From: Dermatophagoides farinae
Taxonomy: Eukaryota; Arthropoda; Arachnida; Sarcoptiformes; Pyroglyphidae
Assembly: GCF_024713945.1 (NCBI RefSeq)
Contig: NC_134684.1
Span: 787,001-851,000 of the forward strand
DNA: 64,000 nt
Reading direction: 5' to 3'
Positions within the stretch are counted from its first letter, which is position 1. Each line of letters opens with the position of its first letter. This document shows, piece after piece, positions 26,801 through 40,481 of the stretch. The translations under genes and the position numbers were made by a program. Under the pieces are notes generated by a model. That model made no database searches. It saw nothing but the letters and a program-made list of their open reading frames with translations, and was not told the DNA's origin.

Positions 26801-29006
26801 TAAATAAAGAAAGAGAAAGAAATCATTTATTCTGAAATTATTCTGGAATAATTTGTCAACGGAGAGAAAAAAACCAGAATAGCAGCAAAAAAAAGATGAA
26901 CAGAAAAAAAACTCATCCATCATCAACATCTTTTTTCATCTTTATTGTTGTCATCATATATGGCCAAGCGTCAATACGTCTTTTATTTTTGCATCCATGT
27001 GTTATCTCTCTATTTTTTTTTTGATGTTTATTTTTTTTCGGTTTGTTCGTTTGTTTGTTTGTTCGATGACAAACTTTTCTATTTATATAATATACGTGTA
27101 AAGTGTGTATTTTTAGTGAGCTTTGTTGTTATATATGAAAAAAAAACTTTGATCAAAGAAAAGAAAAAGAAAAAGAAAATATTTACATCGCCCATCACCC
27201 ACACATATATTCAATAATAAGAATCGCAGCGGCAATTCGTAAACAACAACAACAACAACAACAAAGAAAAAGTGTCATCCCATTCATCTATTTTTCATAT
27301 TTTGTTTTGGTTTTTTTTTTGTTTGTCAAAATGGTTGGTTTTTTTTTGGTCTTTTTTTTATCATTCTGGTTGTGTGTGTGTGTGTATGTGGCTGTATTAA
27401 TCCTTCGAATTTTTTTTTTGTCATAGGGATAACAAAAGAAATATAATTGTCGGCTTCCAGCCAGCACAGTCAACATTATCTTATGGAAAAAAGAAGAAAA
27501 AAAAACCGGAATGACCCGAAAAAAAGGTCTCAAGAACCGTCGTCAACCACCACAATTATTGGCTCATTTCGTTTTGAGAATAAAAGAAAAACAATCTTTT
27601 CGAAAACCATTTGCCATCGCTTATAAAACCAAGACAAAAAAAAAAGATCAAAAAGTTTGTTGTTGCTGCTGCTGCTGCTGCTGACGAAATGGATCCAATT
27701 TGTCTTAATTTATGTCAAACATTTAAACATCATTTTATTTATGTTATTGTCGTCGTTGTCGGCGTCGTTTTTTTTGTTTTGTTTTGTTTTTTTGTTTTCT
27801 GTGTTCTATTTTCTTCACTTCCATTGGATTGGAACAATTATGTTTGGAACCCAATAACAATACAAGTCAAGTGTTTATTTTTTTTTATTTTTACTGGTGT
27901 TGAATCCATCCAATTGATGAATCGTGAATTTGTGTATTTTTGTGGCCACAAAAATTCGTCTTTAAAAAAACATATATGGTGGTTGATGAAAATTGTCACT
28001 ATCTGTCTCTTTCTTATTGATGATGATCATCAAAACAATCACACATAGTTTCGACAATGATGAATTTCATTCATTTGAAATCGTTTTTGGTATGTTTGTT
28101 TTGAGTGCGAAAATGAAAAAACATTTACTATTTAAAGTTTTTATTCTTTTTTTCTTGATTAGGCACACACACACATGTTCAAATTGTTCCAGATTTTGTT
28201 GGACAAATTTTTTTTTTTTTGAATCAGTGATTAAAGGATAAAAGTTGTGTTCAACAACAACAGCAACAACAACATTTGAATTTGATTGAAGAAGTTATCT
28301 TTTTTTTCTGTGGTGTTTGGCTGAAATGAAATCAACTCATAAATCATTTTATTTCAAGACATAGATAAAGCATCAAAAACTTTTTCTTTTTGACAATCAA
28401 ACTGGCCCCATATCAAAAGTCATTCATGTAAAAATGGAAATCGATCATCAAATCATTGGTTTATTCAATTCGTGAATGAATTTTCTATTGGAATTTTTCA
28501 TTCTGAAATTGTTTATCATGTCCACACTCTATTATTGAATTGTGTTCCACACAGAATGTGTTATTGAATCCTAATCCTAAATGTGTGATAATTAATTTTG
28601 CAAGTAAATTAATAATATTGATAATCAACAAAACTTGACATCTTATAACGTATATATATACGTTTTCAGAATATTTTGTTTTCTCACTAATTTTTTTTCA
28701 ATTTATGTTTAGTTGTTGATTTATTGATCTGTGTGTTCATGATGTTTTATTGCGAATTCCATTGTATTTGAATGTGAATTAATTTTTTTTTTGAAGTAGG
28801 TGCTGACATCTATCCACTTCCATTTTAATTCAACAATATCAACTACTTTTGCTACCTCGGAGACTTAATAATTATTCTCGTCGACAGATGGCAGAAAATA
28901 TAGTTGATCAATCAATTCATGTTTTTCAAGATCTAATTTTAATTTAATTCGCTCTTAAACGCTATCATCACTCAATCTATCGATGTTTTTTAAAAAAAAA
29001 AAAAAT
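26801..29006. other. Intergenic region with no supportable gene
   Basis: Poly-T tracts, CAA and GCT repeats and short spurious frames. The longest frame (27611-28048) is a translation of GTC, TTT and GCT runs. An 18-bp AT palindrome (AACGTATATATATACGTT) lies near 28648. Confidence 0.7.
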
Positions 29007-29543
29007 TTAATTCGAATCTTTTTGTTTTAATATTACTTTTCGCCATCCATGACTGCCAATCATCATCACCGGATTAATGGTTTCGGTTGTTATTATTTTT
29101 GTTTGTCTTTTTAAATCTTCACTTATTATCTGTAATGGTTCATGTGGTTGTATTAATTTTAATAATAAATTATTATCATTTCTTTGTAATGATTCTGATT
29201 TTGTCGTAGCCGTCGATAATGTTGTCGCTGTTGTTGTTGATGTTGATAATGGTGATAGTATTGGCGATGAATGACGTTTTGCTGTTGCTGTCAATATTCG
29301 ATGTCGTAGTCTCATCATTGTTGGTCCTTTTATTGTTGGCATCATTTTACTTAAACAATAGCTTAATATTAATAAAAGTCCAATGAAAAATGTCGCTATA
29401 CCAATAATAAGAAAAATGTATGCACGTGTAAAACGTTCGTTAATAATCTTTGTTGTTGTTGTTGTTGTTGTCATATCATCATCATCATCATTTTGATTAA
29501 CGAAAATCGTTGTTGTTGTTGTTGTTGTTGTATTCCAAGCCAT
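29007..29543 (-). CDS. Unknown single-pass membrane protein, 178 aa
   Basis: A single-exon frame from the ATG at 29543 to a stop at 29007. The first 41 residues are Thr-rich with an Asp run. One strong membrane helix follows (residues ~42-66, YIFLIIGIATFFIGLLLILS). The next segment is basic (KMMPTIKGPTMMRLRHRI), then a Ser/Thr-rich tail with the charged stretch PHEPLQIISEDLKRQTK and a C-terminus SHGWRKVILKQKDSN. Positive charges right after the helix suggest the N-terminus is outside and the tail in the cytosol. I do not recognise the family. Codon use fits the certain exons better than nearby spurious frames. An upstream exon may exist. Confidence 0.5.
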   Translation of the reverse strand: MAWNTTTTTTTTIFVNQNDDDDDMTTTTTTTKIINERFTRAYIFLIIGIATFFIGLLLILSYCLSKMMPTIKGPTMMRLRHRILTATAKRHSSPILSPLSTSTTTATTLSTATTKSESLQRNDNNLLLKLIQPHEPLQIISEDLKRQTKIITTETINPVMMIGSHGWRKVILKQKDSN

Positions 29544-31855
29544 CTATTTTTAAGTGGAAATGTAAAAATGAATCATTCATTCCTTGCATTTAAATTCATA
29601 CTTGCCCCATTATCAGGATTCTTGGTTGCTGTCGTTTCAATTATCATTGTACTGCTAGCATTTATTATTGTTTCCATCGTTATCATTATCATATTCATCA
29701 TCATCATCATTCGTCATCAATTTGAAAACCGATTACTTTTCGTTGAACGAAAATTGATGAAATTCTGAATGTGTGTCTATGTGTTATTTGTTTCTTTGGA
29801 AAAAAAAATTAAATTTATCACAGAAAAAAAATTTTCATTTTCATTTGCCTTTAAAAACCAATTAATGTATCGATTTATTGTAATCGAATTAGTCATTCTT
29901 TATTTTATTCGAGAACCAAAAAATTGAAAACTCCAAAAACTTAATCTACCACCACAAAAAAAAAAATTGGAAAACAACAACAACAAATGCACATTGATCA
30001 TTATCAAATATTCATATATATGCTCAATGTGTGCGCGCGCTTGTGTGTGTGTATCCAGGACAAATTGATTTCAATGATGATTGGTAATAATAAAAAAAAA
30101 ATTCATTCAAATCAATAAATTTGAAAATTGTATCGAATTTTTATTTTTTTCCAACAACGGAAATGTTTTTTGTTTCCATTCTACAAACACACATGTGTAT
30201 ATGGAAATGGAAAAAGAGTAAACATGCGGAAAAAAAAATTTTCTACGATTACATTGGAGAATTTTTTTTTCAAACGGTTCAATTTTTTTTCTGGTTGAGA
30301 TAACCAATGAACAAAAAAAAAAGAAAAAAAAAGGTAAGCCATGGATCCATGGACCACCTTGAAGCATGTACATTGATTGTTAATCTATGTGTGCGGCAAC
30401 TATGTTTTTTGTTGTTGTTGTTGTTGTTGTTTTGGCAATTTGCCAGAAACAAAAACCCAAGCTAATCATTTCAGGTGTAAATCGGCACGAATCATTTTCT
30501 CATCAATTTTATTTCATTAATAAACCAGAAAAAAAAATTCGTCAACAACAACAACAACAACAATATGCAATTAACGAAAATTAAAGAGTAGTAAAAGTGA
30601 ATTCTCAACATCCTTGTTGTGGTCATCACATTTTGGTGGCCTGATCATCAGATGGTGGTCATCACCACAACCACCACCACCATCACCACCACCACTGCCG
30701 CCAATTACATGATAATAGTTCTAAACATCAATTAATGACATTAGACAGCAAAAAAAAGATCTTGTTCAATAATTAATAATTTTTTGACTAAAATTTCTTG
30801 GTTGTCCCAACAACAACCAACCAACCAACCGACCGACCGACCAAACAATTAATTTTCTGACTTAACTGATGATGTTGTCCTAAATTGAAATAAATTTTTT
30901 TTTTTCAATTTGAGTTTTAGTTTTTCATTCATTCATTCATTCATTCATTTCATGATCATCGTCATATTTTATTCGACAGTCTCGGATTTGTCATTTTTTT
31001 TGTGTGCGTGTGTGTGTGTGTGCACACTGATTGATTGTGACATTTATTTCCTGAATAAATAAATGGTTTTAGAATGCTAAAGTCAATCTTTTTAAATCCA
31101 GAAAAAAAAACAAACAACAATATTATGTCATGGTCTGGATTGTTTTGTTTTTTTTCCAGATTTATAATGTCTGAATTGCTGAATTATTTATCTATAATAA
31201 TTGCTGCTGTTGTTGTTGTCAATCAAGTGAGAAGAAAAAAAAATATATAAATCTAAACTCCCCCTCGTCCCGCCCCCCGAAAACAAGGTAATTCTATCAT
31301 CATCACCACCACCCCATCCATCCATTCGCTCATTAAGCAAAACAAATTTATAAATAAATGAATTTCAGTTGAATCACTGTTGTTGCTGTCATCAACAACA
31401 ACAACTTAATCATTAGAGATTCTCATTAAAAATGACAAAAATAATAAATTGTGTCTGGTTTTGGCCCTAGTAGTGTTTTCAATCCTTTTTTTCTGGAACC
31501 TAATCGGCTTAAATTGTTGTTGTTTTGTTGTAAATTGTCATCGTCGTTGTTGTTTCAAGAATTGTCAGAATTTTTTTTTTTTTTTTTAGATTTTGATTTG
31601 AAATAAACAAAAATTGAAAATTTGCTCGTTTTTTTCGAAACCAAGTTTTTTTTCACATATAGTTCATCGACATTTCCATTGCTTGTATAACGATCATTTT
31701 TTCTTTTGGTTGTTGAAAAATGTATTAAAAAAGAAAGAGAGAAAAACATTCAGTTAACCCCAATTTTGAAAGGGTCGTCAACCGGTCGTAAGTTTTTTTT
31801 TTGTTTTTGTTTTTCTTCCTTACACAATATTAGAATCGGAAGCTTTGCATGCTTG

Positions 31856-31896
31856 AATTTCAATGTATTCAACAATGTGTTGAATACATTGAAATT
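31856..31896. repeat. Perfect 19-bp inverted repeat with 3-nt loop
   Basis: The left arm is 31856-31874 (AATTTCAATGTATTCAACA) and the right arm 31878-31896 is its exact complement, separated by ATG. The stem has no mismatch, which is unlikely by chance even in AT-rich DNA. No coding use is apparent. Confidence 0.85.
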
Positions 31897-33702
31897 GTCA
31901 ACCACCAAAAAAAAAACACCAACCTGATTTGATCTGTTCAATTGAACGAACGAAAAAAAAAACAGTTAGTCTAACCATAAAATGATAGAAAAACAGGTCA
32001 AACGGAAATCATTTCTTTCTTTCTATTTTTTTTATTATCATGTACATTATACTGATGATGATGATGACGATAAACAAAATATACATCGGCGGCATTTGTG
32101 AGTCGCGGTAAAAAAAAAATGTCAAATTAAATATTTATTAATTGCAATTTTATACCTGAGTCTTTTTTTTTATTTGATCATCATATACTACTAAAAAAAA
32201 CACATTACATGATTACACACACACACACACACTACAATGCAATCATTTAACATGTAATGACCACACATTCATTCATTCATCTATTGTGCACAAACAAGGC
32301 GGCACTTTATTTTTTCATGTTTTTTTTCCTTTAGGCAATAAATAATTGGACGCACACATTATTATTACATGATCAAATAGGAAAATTTAGATGGCCGAAA
32401 TTATTTACCAGATGATGATGATGATGATTACAAGTAAATTTTCAATCATTATCCATCATATTGATGAATAATGAATGTTATAGCAGTTAACCAACTCAAT
32501 CAATCAATCAATCAAAAAAAACAATATTTAATTGATGAAAATGAATATTGTCCAAATATTTATTGCGCTTGGTCTGTTTTTTTTGTTTGTTTGTTCGGAT
32601 ATTGTTTTTTTTGTTTTGTTTTTTTCTTTTTCATTGTTGATTTGTGCGGTAAAAGATAAAAGATAAATTGAAAATCTATATTGATTTTAGATATGAAATG
32701 AAATGAAACAAACAAACCAAACAAAACAAAACCGCAACATACAACAAATGATGTGAGCCAGTAGAAAGAATGAAAATGATACATACACACACACACACAC
32801 ACACGCTAATAATAATAATTAGCCGTCGGCTGAGCACTCAAATACAAAGGTAATTCCTTTTTTTTGTTCTTCTTTGTTTAATTTTTTCTAAACATTTTAT
32901 TTATCACGGATAAAAAAAACAATTGCCGTCAATATAAAGGTAAATTATCAAACAAAACCGATGATGACGACATCTTCGTTTGATTTATTTATTCAATTTT
33001 TTTTTGTTCTGGTCCAAATGCAAACAAATGTGTTTGTTAATTCATAATTATCACGTTGATCTAACATATTCATATTCATATATTCATCATACACACATTC
33101 ATATAAAAACATTCTTAAATCTTGCCTGACAAGACACACACACACACACAGACTGCTTGGCGGCAATAATTCTTGAGTGTGTGTGTATGTGTGTGTGCAC
33201 CAATCAAATGATCCGACAAGTGGCATGATCTTCTTCTTTTGATGATGATGATGATGATAATCACAATTGGCTCTTTAAATCTTTAAAAAACATGCTTACT
33301 TTCCGGCGCTTTTTTCTTTCTTTGTGATTTATCATCGGAAATTGAATTTACATGAGTCATCATCATCATCATCATCATTGATTGTGTGTTGAATTTATTT
33401 TGATGTTTAATTTTTTTGTTTCTTCATTATGTAAACCATTGCTTTAATCTCCTCCCCTTTTTTTTTTACTTTTTTCCATACTACAAATTTCGAGCTATAA
33501 TATGACATACTTACACACACACACACACCAGTGAAGATTTGATCAGCAAAAGAGAGAATGGTAGAGAGAGAGAGAAAAAAAACCAGAAGAAAAAAAACCA
33601 GCCCACTAAATCGAAAAAAAGATCCACCTATTTTAAGGCATTTTGTTCAAACACAAAAAATTGTGAGAATAGCCTACCCATTACGAATTTATATTGGCCG
33701 AA

Positions 33703-33786
33703 ATGGCTGATAATGATATTTCTGGAAATGAAATATCACAACTTGTTGCATATACACCTGCTGATGCTATATATATAAATTCAAAG
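33703..33786 (+). CDS. Possible short 5' exon (28 codons)
   Basis: The ATG at 33703 opens a non-repetitive, coding-like frame (MADNDISGNEISQLVAYTPA, then DAIYINSK) up to AAG|GTGGCT, a weak donor. It lies 500 bp before the RFX start codon. It could be a leader exon of that gene or a chance frame. No in-frame acceptor was established. Confidence 0.2.
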
Positions 33787-34293
33787 GTGGCTTTCTATAC
33801 ACACACACACACACATAAACATCCGATACTAGTGATATCAAACTGATAAATATACAGAAATCAGATATATACTACAAAATACCGAAAGAGAAAAAGAGTG
33901 AAAGAGAGAGAAATAAAACGGTGTTTTTGTTGTTGTTGGTTTCAATTCAAAATCAAAAAGAAAAACAAACACAAAGTCAATAATAATAATAAAGAGCTTT
34001 TAATGTAGAAAAGTGATCTACATGAATATAAAAATGCGATGACAATTTATTACTTTTTTTTAACCTGTTGTTGGTTAGCTAGTTGGTTGGTTGGTTTTGG
34101 TTTTGGTTTTGGTTTTATTTTAGGTTTCCTAGATAGATTTCATTTCATTTGAACGACAGGTTGTTGTTTTTTTGAAAATTTTTACTAAAAAAAAAAAAAT
34201 TCAAAATCATTTCATCACAACAACAACAACAAAAATCTTTTTTCCCTTTTTGTGAATTAAAAAATATTCAAAGAAAAAAAGGGTGAAATAAAA

Positions 34294-37200
34294 ATGAATC
34301 CCAGTTACCTTTTTCAATATCCTCATCATCATTATAATTATCAACAGCAGCAGCAGCAGCAGCAACCAGTATCTTTGATGAATCATCATCATCATCATCA
34401 TCATCATCATGAACAACAGTCAACAACTGGAAATTTTGATGGTGATAGTGAACAACGACATTTAACCGCTGCTGTTGCTACATTTAATCATCATACAATT
34501 CCAACGACAACAAATACATCAATCATTGATTATCGATTATTAAATAGTCATCATGTTGCCATTGCTGGTGATCATTGTTCAACAAATTATCATCATCAAC
34601 AACAACAACAACAACAACCGAATATGATATATTCGCCATCATCATCAACAGATTCAGTTTCAGATATTGGATCAAATAATGAAAATTTACATTCATCAAA
34701 GAATCAACAACAACAACAAACATCGTTTACTATTGAAACGACCACGAATGATGGTATAAACAACAAAACAACGAATACAACATCAGCTTCATATCAAAGA
34801 TCATTATTAAAACTACAACATCGACGATTAAATGAAATGACATTAAAATGGTTGGATGATAATTATGAATTACGTGAAGGTATCTGTTTACCAAGATGTT
34901 TAATATATCGTCATTATCTACAATTTATGCGTTGTAATGCACCGGATTCCAAGCCAGTTGGTGCAGCTGCATTTGGAAAGGTAATTGTATCGTGTGTGTG
35001 GGTGTGTGAAATGTTTCCATTTTCCATTTGAAAATTTTTCAATTTTTCCCATTTCTGCTTTAGTTGGTTAGACAAAAATTTTCAAAAATCTCTACACGTC
35101 GTCTTGGTACACGTGGTCAATCGAAATATCATTATTATGGTATTAGTATCAGGCAAACATCACCATTATTTCATGAACAAACATCATTGGTCTCTTATCA
35201 AAATTATGGTGGATCACCATCAAGTTTGGCATTACAAGATTTACGTTATCATCAACCAAAACAACAACACCACAATCAATCCACAAATTATCATCATTCA
35301 CCCAATAGCTATAATATTAATGATGATGATCATGGTCGAAATCATTATTATTCTTATTATCATCATCATCAACAACAACAACAACAACAGCTGGATCGAA
35401 ATGATGAAATCGATGCCACAAACACGTCCAATATGAATGGATATTTTTTATTACAATCAACAACAACAACAACAAGCGAACAACAGTCGATAATCGATAA
35501 TCAAAATTGGTTCAATTCAATTGAATGTCAAATTCAGCAATCACAACAACCACAACAACAACAACAGCAGCAAAAATCATTAATAATTAACTGGTAAGTT
35601 GACGATAATCGAAGAATATGCTAGATCTGGATTAATATTTATTCAGTGATAATCTAGTGAATAAGAATTCATCGTTTATTGATGAATCATACCATTATCA
35701 TAAACAATCGTCAGAGAATTTTGCACCAATGACACCAAATGCAATCAATTATAATAATGATGTTGACATTTCATCATCAGTTGATGGCATTGGAATATAT
35801 CGACATTTACCATTGATAAATAATGATGATGATGATGATTCAAAACGTAATGGTAGCCCAATAGAACAATTTCATTTGAATAATAATGATAGTGGATATC
35901 AAGATTTTTCGATGATTGACAATAATAATGAATTCCATGATGAATCGAATACAATGATAACCAGAAAACAACAACAATCAATGAAATCGGAGGAATTAGT
36001 AGATGAATGCCGGAAAATTTCCTTAGAAATTGAAAATGAGATTGATGAATTTATTTGTCAACAACAACAACATTCCAAGCCATCATCATCATCATCATCA
36101 GTGACAATAATGGCAATAAATTATTTTCAAAATATGTATCCAAAATGTGATGATTTTGAATATATTCGACCCACAGATATTTCCTCGCAGATTGTATCAA
36201 CATTTTTATTAATGTATCGTAGCCATTGTGAAAGATTATTTGATCTATTTCAATTAGCAAATGTGGATGAAATGCGTAGATCGATACAAAATTTTTGGCA
36301 TCAAATGCCAACACATTTAGCATCATTTGTGTCATCATCACCATTTTCATATCAAGTAATTAAATTTATCGATACATTATTATATAGGGTAAGTGTTTGC
36401 GAAATATTCGATTCAATTTACAATTTACAAATAATGATTATCATTCAAAATAGACAATGGAAGATTTTTTTTCACAATTAAGTTTATTACCAGAAATGTC
36501 CGATATATTCATCCAAGATATTCGTCATATAATTGAAAATCTAGAACAATGGTTATATGCATCAATAATGGATCCATCTGGTCAAATGTTTTTGATTATT
36601 TTTCAACATCGTCATGATATGGAGATGGCAGCAGCAGCAACAACAACAACAACCATTTCACAATGTCGAATAAATGAAATTCAAAATGAAGTTCAAGAAC
36701 ATTTGGTTCGTTTTTTAAATCATAAATCACGAGTATTCAAAGATTTCAGTACCGGTATGCTAAAACAATTGGAATTTATCAAAATGATCAAAGTAAGATT
36801 GACAATGAATCAATAAAAAAAATCCATGATTGATTTCTAATTCTTTCAATCGTTCAGGAATGTCGACAAACCATCAATCAATTGCGAAGACAAAAATGTT
36901 CAAAAGATTATGCAGAAATGATTTCCGAAATACAATCAATATCGATTGGTGTTGGAACAATAAATTGTTCACAACAACAAGTATTACCAATGTATGATAT
37001 ATTGGCCACTGATCCATTGGATTTAATACAAATGGATGAAATCCTAAAACAAGATCCCACTGTTGTTGATTCGAATGATGAAATGAATATGAAAATAGCA
37101 CCAATTAATAATAATTTCAGCAACAACAACAACAACAACAACAAGCGAAAAAAATTATGGATCGATTCATTTTTTTGTCAATGTATTACAGCCGAATCTG

Positions 37201-38321
37201 CCAATCATTCGATTGAAATGATACAAAAACAATTCCATTTATTAATACGTTACATTCAGAATGTAACGGATTTTTCATTGATAAAAATATTGAATTGGAC
37301 AAAAGCAATTGTTGATCAAAATATTTGGAAGGTTAGCTATATTCTTGTGCTCGCAAAACAATTGGCTTAAATTTTATTAATATTTTCTCATTTTTTTTTA
37401 TCATCATGATGATGGTATAGTGCCATTGGAAATGTATGCGACGACGATCAAAATTATTATTATATGGTATCAATTATTATATCAATAATTTAATGCGTGA
37501 TCTAACTATCAACGAATCAAAAACATTATGTAAGCTCTTTCTAATCTGTTTATCTTTTTTTTTTCATCTATCTAAACACACACATACACACACACAATTC
37601 CAAAAAAGAATTACATTCAAATTCATTTTTCAATTACTGCCCATGGAAAATAATTCCTTATTTTTTTTTCTTTCTTTTTTTGGCCTAAAATATTTTGACA
37701 TTAGCTATTTGGGACATGATATTTGTTTGTATCAAAGAATGTCTATTATTGAATTTAGCAAGAATTGATCGTTATGAAATGAAATTATCATTAATGTTGG
37801 CTAATAATATAAACACATCATCTTCGATTATTTGTGCCAATGGCTATAATAATAATAATAATAATAATTCTAATTCTTGCCGAAATATCGATTTCCAATT
37901 GCAACAGCAACAACAACAACAAGATTATGGTCAATTTCATTTGAAAAATGAACAAAACAATACTATTAAAGCTAATGATGATGATAATAATTCGATTAAA
38001 TTGGAACCAGTCACAACGCCTCCTATTACGATTACGAATAATTCGATTCCACCCAATGATTCTGTAAAATTTTGCGTTACGAATTACAATCAATCATTAT
38101 TGTCCGATGATTGGTCAGCTACAGCCGCAGTTATAAATGATGATCAATATCCAACAAATGGAAAACAAGCTGATATTGAACTAGAGAATTCTTCATCGTC
38201 ATCATCGTCTAACGAATCATCATTATCAATTTCTATCAATAATAAACAACAACAACAACAACAACATCAAATTGATTATATGTCTACAGCCAATGGTAAT
38301 ATTTATGCTTGTCTCAGTTAA
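34294..38321 (+). CDS. RFX-family transcription factor (RFX4/RFX6-like)
   Basis: Seven exons (34294-34980, 35064-35593, 35647-36388, 36454-36792, 36858-37331, 37421-37529, 37705-38321) join in frame to 1165 residues. The winged-helix RFX DNA-binding domain spans residues ~178-258: TLKWLDDNYELREGICLPRC, then VGAAAFGKLVRQKFSKI and STRRLGTRGQSKYHYYGI. The first intron splits FGK/LVRQ. RFX proteins bind X-box sites as dimers. GICLPRC resembles RFX6 and RGQSKYHYYGI resembles RFX4. From about residue 570 (STFLLMYRSHCERLFDL, IQNFWHQMPTHLASFV) comes the extended conserved region shared by the RFX4/6 group, continuing through the remaining exons. An insertion of ~310 residues, rich in Gln, His, Asn and Ser, separates the two, and both ends of the protein are also homopeptide-rich. 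It starts at the ATG after GTGAAATAAAA. A PolyQ/PolyH N-terminus of 170 residues has no recognised domain. Confidence 0.9.
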
Positions 38322-38358
38322 TGGTTTTTTGTTTTTTTTTTTATAAAAATTCTTTTTC

Positions 38359-38364
38359 AATAAA
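38359..38364 (+). terminator. Polyadenylation signal AATAAA for the RFX gene
   Basis: Lies 38 nt after the RFX stop, with further overlapping copies downstream. The stops of RFX and the opposing GPCR gene are only 112 bp apart, so their 3' ends probably touch or overlap. Confidence 0.6.
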
Positions 38365-38433
38365 ATAAAAATAAAAACAAAACAAAACAAAGAATTTAAT
38401 TAAATTTTTAAAATAATTTTTTTGTTGTGTTTT

Positions 38434-40450
38434 TTAAACACAAGTATCATCATCATTTAATTGATTGTCATTATCAAATGTTTGATGATGATTATGATTA
38501 TTAACCATTGATAATAAATTGCTTTCTTCTTCTTTTTCTTCTGAATGATGTAAACTTTTCATTGATGGTGATGATGAACTTGACAGTTTTTTCAATAATT
38601 TTATTCTATTTGTTGTTGTTGTTGTAGTTTTTATTGAATTTTCACAAGTATCAGCAGCATTATTAAAATGATAATGATTAACCATTGAAATTTTTTCTTC
38701 TTCTTCTCCTTCATCATCATCATCATCATCATTGTGATGTTGATTATTCATTGTATGTATAGTTTGATTGGAATAAGAACCAAATGTATTTGATCGTATT
38801 ATAGAAGAAGGTGAAAATCGAACGTTTTCCATTGTCATAGGTGGTGGTGTTGGCTGCTGCTGCGGCTGCAGCTTTGTTTGTTGTTGTTGTTGTTGTTGTT
38901 CGATTTTCAATTGACCCTCTACCATTGAAGACCAATTAGATTTTTGATGATTATGTTGATTATTGTTGTTAATATTTTCATTATTTGGACCATTCAAAAT
39001 TGTTGAATCACCACGATTCATCATCATCATCATTGCACCACCATGATGACGATTAAATGGTATGGTAACTGTTCTACCTGAACAACTCGATGCTGCTGCT
39101 GCTGCTGATGTTGATGATGAACGATATTGTCGACGATTACAAAATTTCCATCGATTTAAACGTAATAATCGAAGAAATTTCAAACGAAATTTTCTTCCAA
39201 ATATACAATAAATAACAAAATTGATTGATGAATTGAAACAAACCAATACATTGGAAAATATTGTCATCAATTCCAAAACAGGTGTGCCAACCTGAAAATA
39301 TGGTTCCAAACAATTGACAATGAATGCCGGTGCATTGCAAGCTATTTAAGGAAAATGAAAAATATTAGTAATTCGTAAAACATTCATTTCATTTCATAAA
39401 TACCAATAAATATAGCTACAATGGCGATAAACATTGATGCTAAATGTAATTCACTTTGACGTGCACGGGTTAATTCATTACGATTTTGACTTGCTTTTTG
39501 TACGCTAAAATAAATTTTTACATTCAATGCAGCCAATAATGATAATGGTACAATATAATTGAATGTCAGATTCAGGAATATATAATAAACTTGATAATAG
39601 ATTTTATTGTGACGAAATTCTGTCGCTCGAACTTGATTACAAGTGGTATCCACTTCAGCAAATCGTGGTAAATTGAATAAAAATGCCATAATGGATAAAA
39701 TTGACAATGCCCATATTGCACGTGCACGTGTCGATAATGTCATTGTCATTAATGGATGACAAACAGCTAGATATCGTTCAATCGTTATCAGACATGTTGT
39801 CCATATTGATCCAGTTTGTGCAATCAATGCCAGTGGATAAACAATTTTCACATAATAAACTAATGGTGAAAAAGGCATTTCAATCATGAATGGACATCCA
39901 TTGGTAGCATTTGAATCAACAACATCATCAACAATGAAATTCCAATTGCAGAATCGTTGATCATCATCAACAATGGTGGTGATATTGTTTGTCAACGATA
40001 ATAATATTTGTAAATGTTTTTCTAACCATAAATGGTCTGGTACAATTTTTGCATTATCAAAATGATCCATTATATTGAGCGTTTTATTCATTAAATGTAA
40101 ACAAATTCTATTTGGTTGCATTCGATTAGACCAAGGAATTAGAATATTATTTTGTTGTGATGATAATTCAATTGATGATTCATCAGAATTTTCTTCAATT
40201 TCTTCCATAAATAATGGATCCGATATCATTGTATATGAATTTAAACGAAATAATAAACGACAATATTGCCAATCAAATTGTGATCTATAATCATCATCAT
40301 TGTTGCTGGAATGGTCATCTTTCGTCGTTGTTGATTGATCCACCGATAATAAACATTGATTAATGAATGCAATGAATGAATCATTCAATGCATGATTCCA
40401 TGATATTATTGAATCGTCATATTGATGTGTATGCCGATGTTTAAATGGTA

Positions 40451-40481
<31 letters not shown>

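Larger units (their letters stand above)
29544..34293. other. Intergenic region upstream of the RFX gene
   Basis: No supportable complete gene. It contains a perfect hairpin (listed separately), CAAC/CGAC, CATT, CA and GAT repeats, and a short exon-like ATG frame at 33703-33786. It should include the RFX promoter, but no core element stands out from the AT-rich background. Confidence 0.6.

Noticed and set aside
27611-28048. 145-codon frame with an Ala run and hydrophobic stretch
   Set aside because: Hydrophobicity comes from GTC, TTG and TTT runs. There is no ATG at the start, no recognised motif and no splice context.
29493-29768. Hydrophobic 91-codon frame opposite the 5' end of the unknown membrane protein
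   Set aside because: Poly-Cys comes from the TGT repeat and poly-Ile from the ATC repeat. The minus-strand frame is the better candidate.
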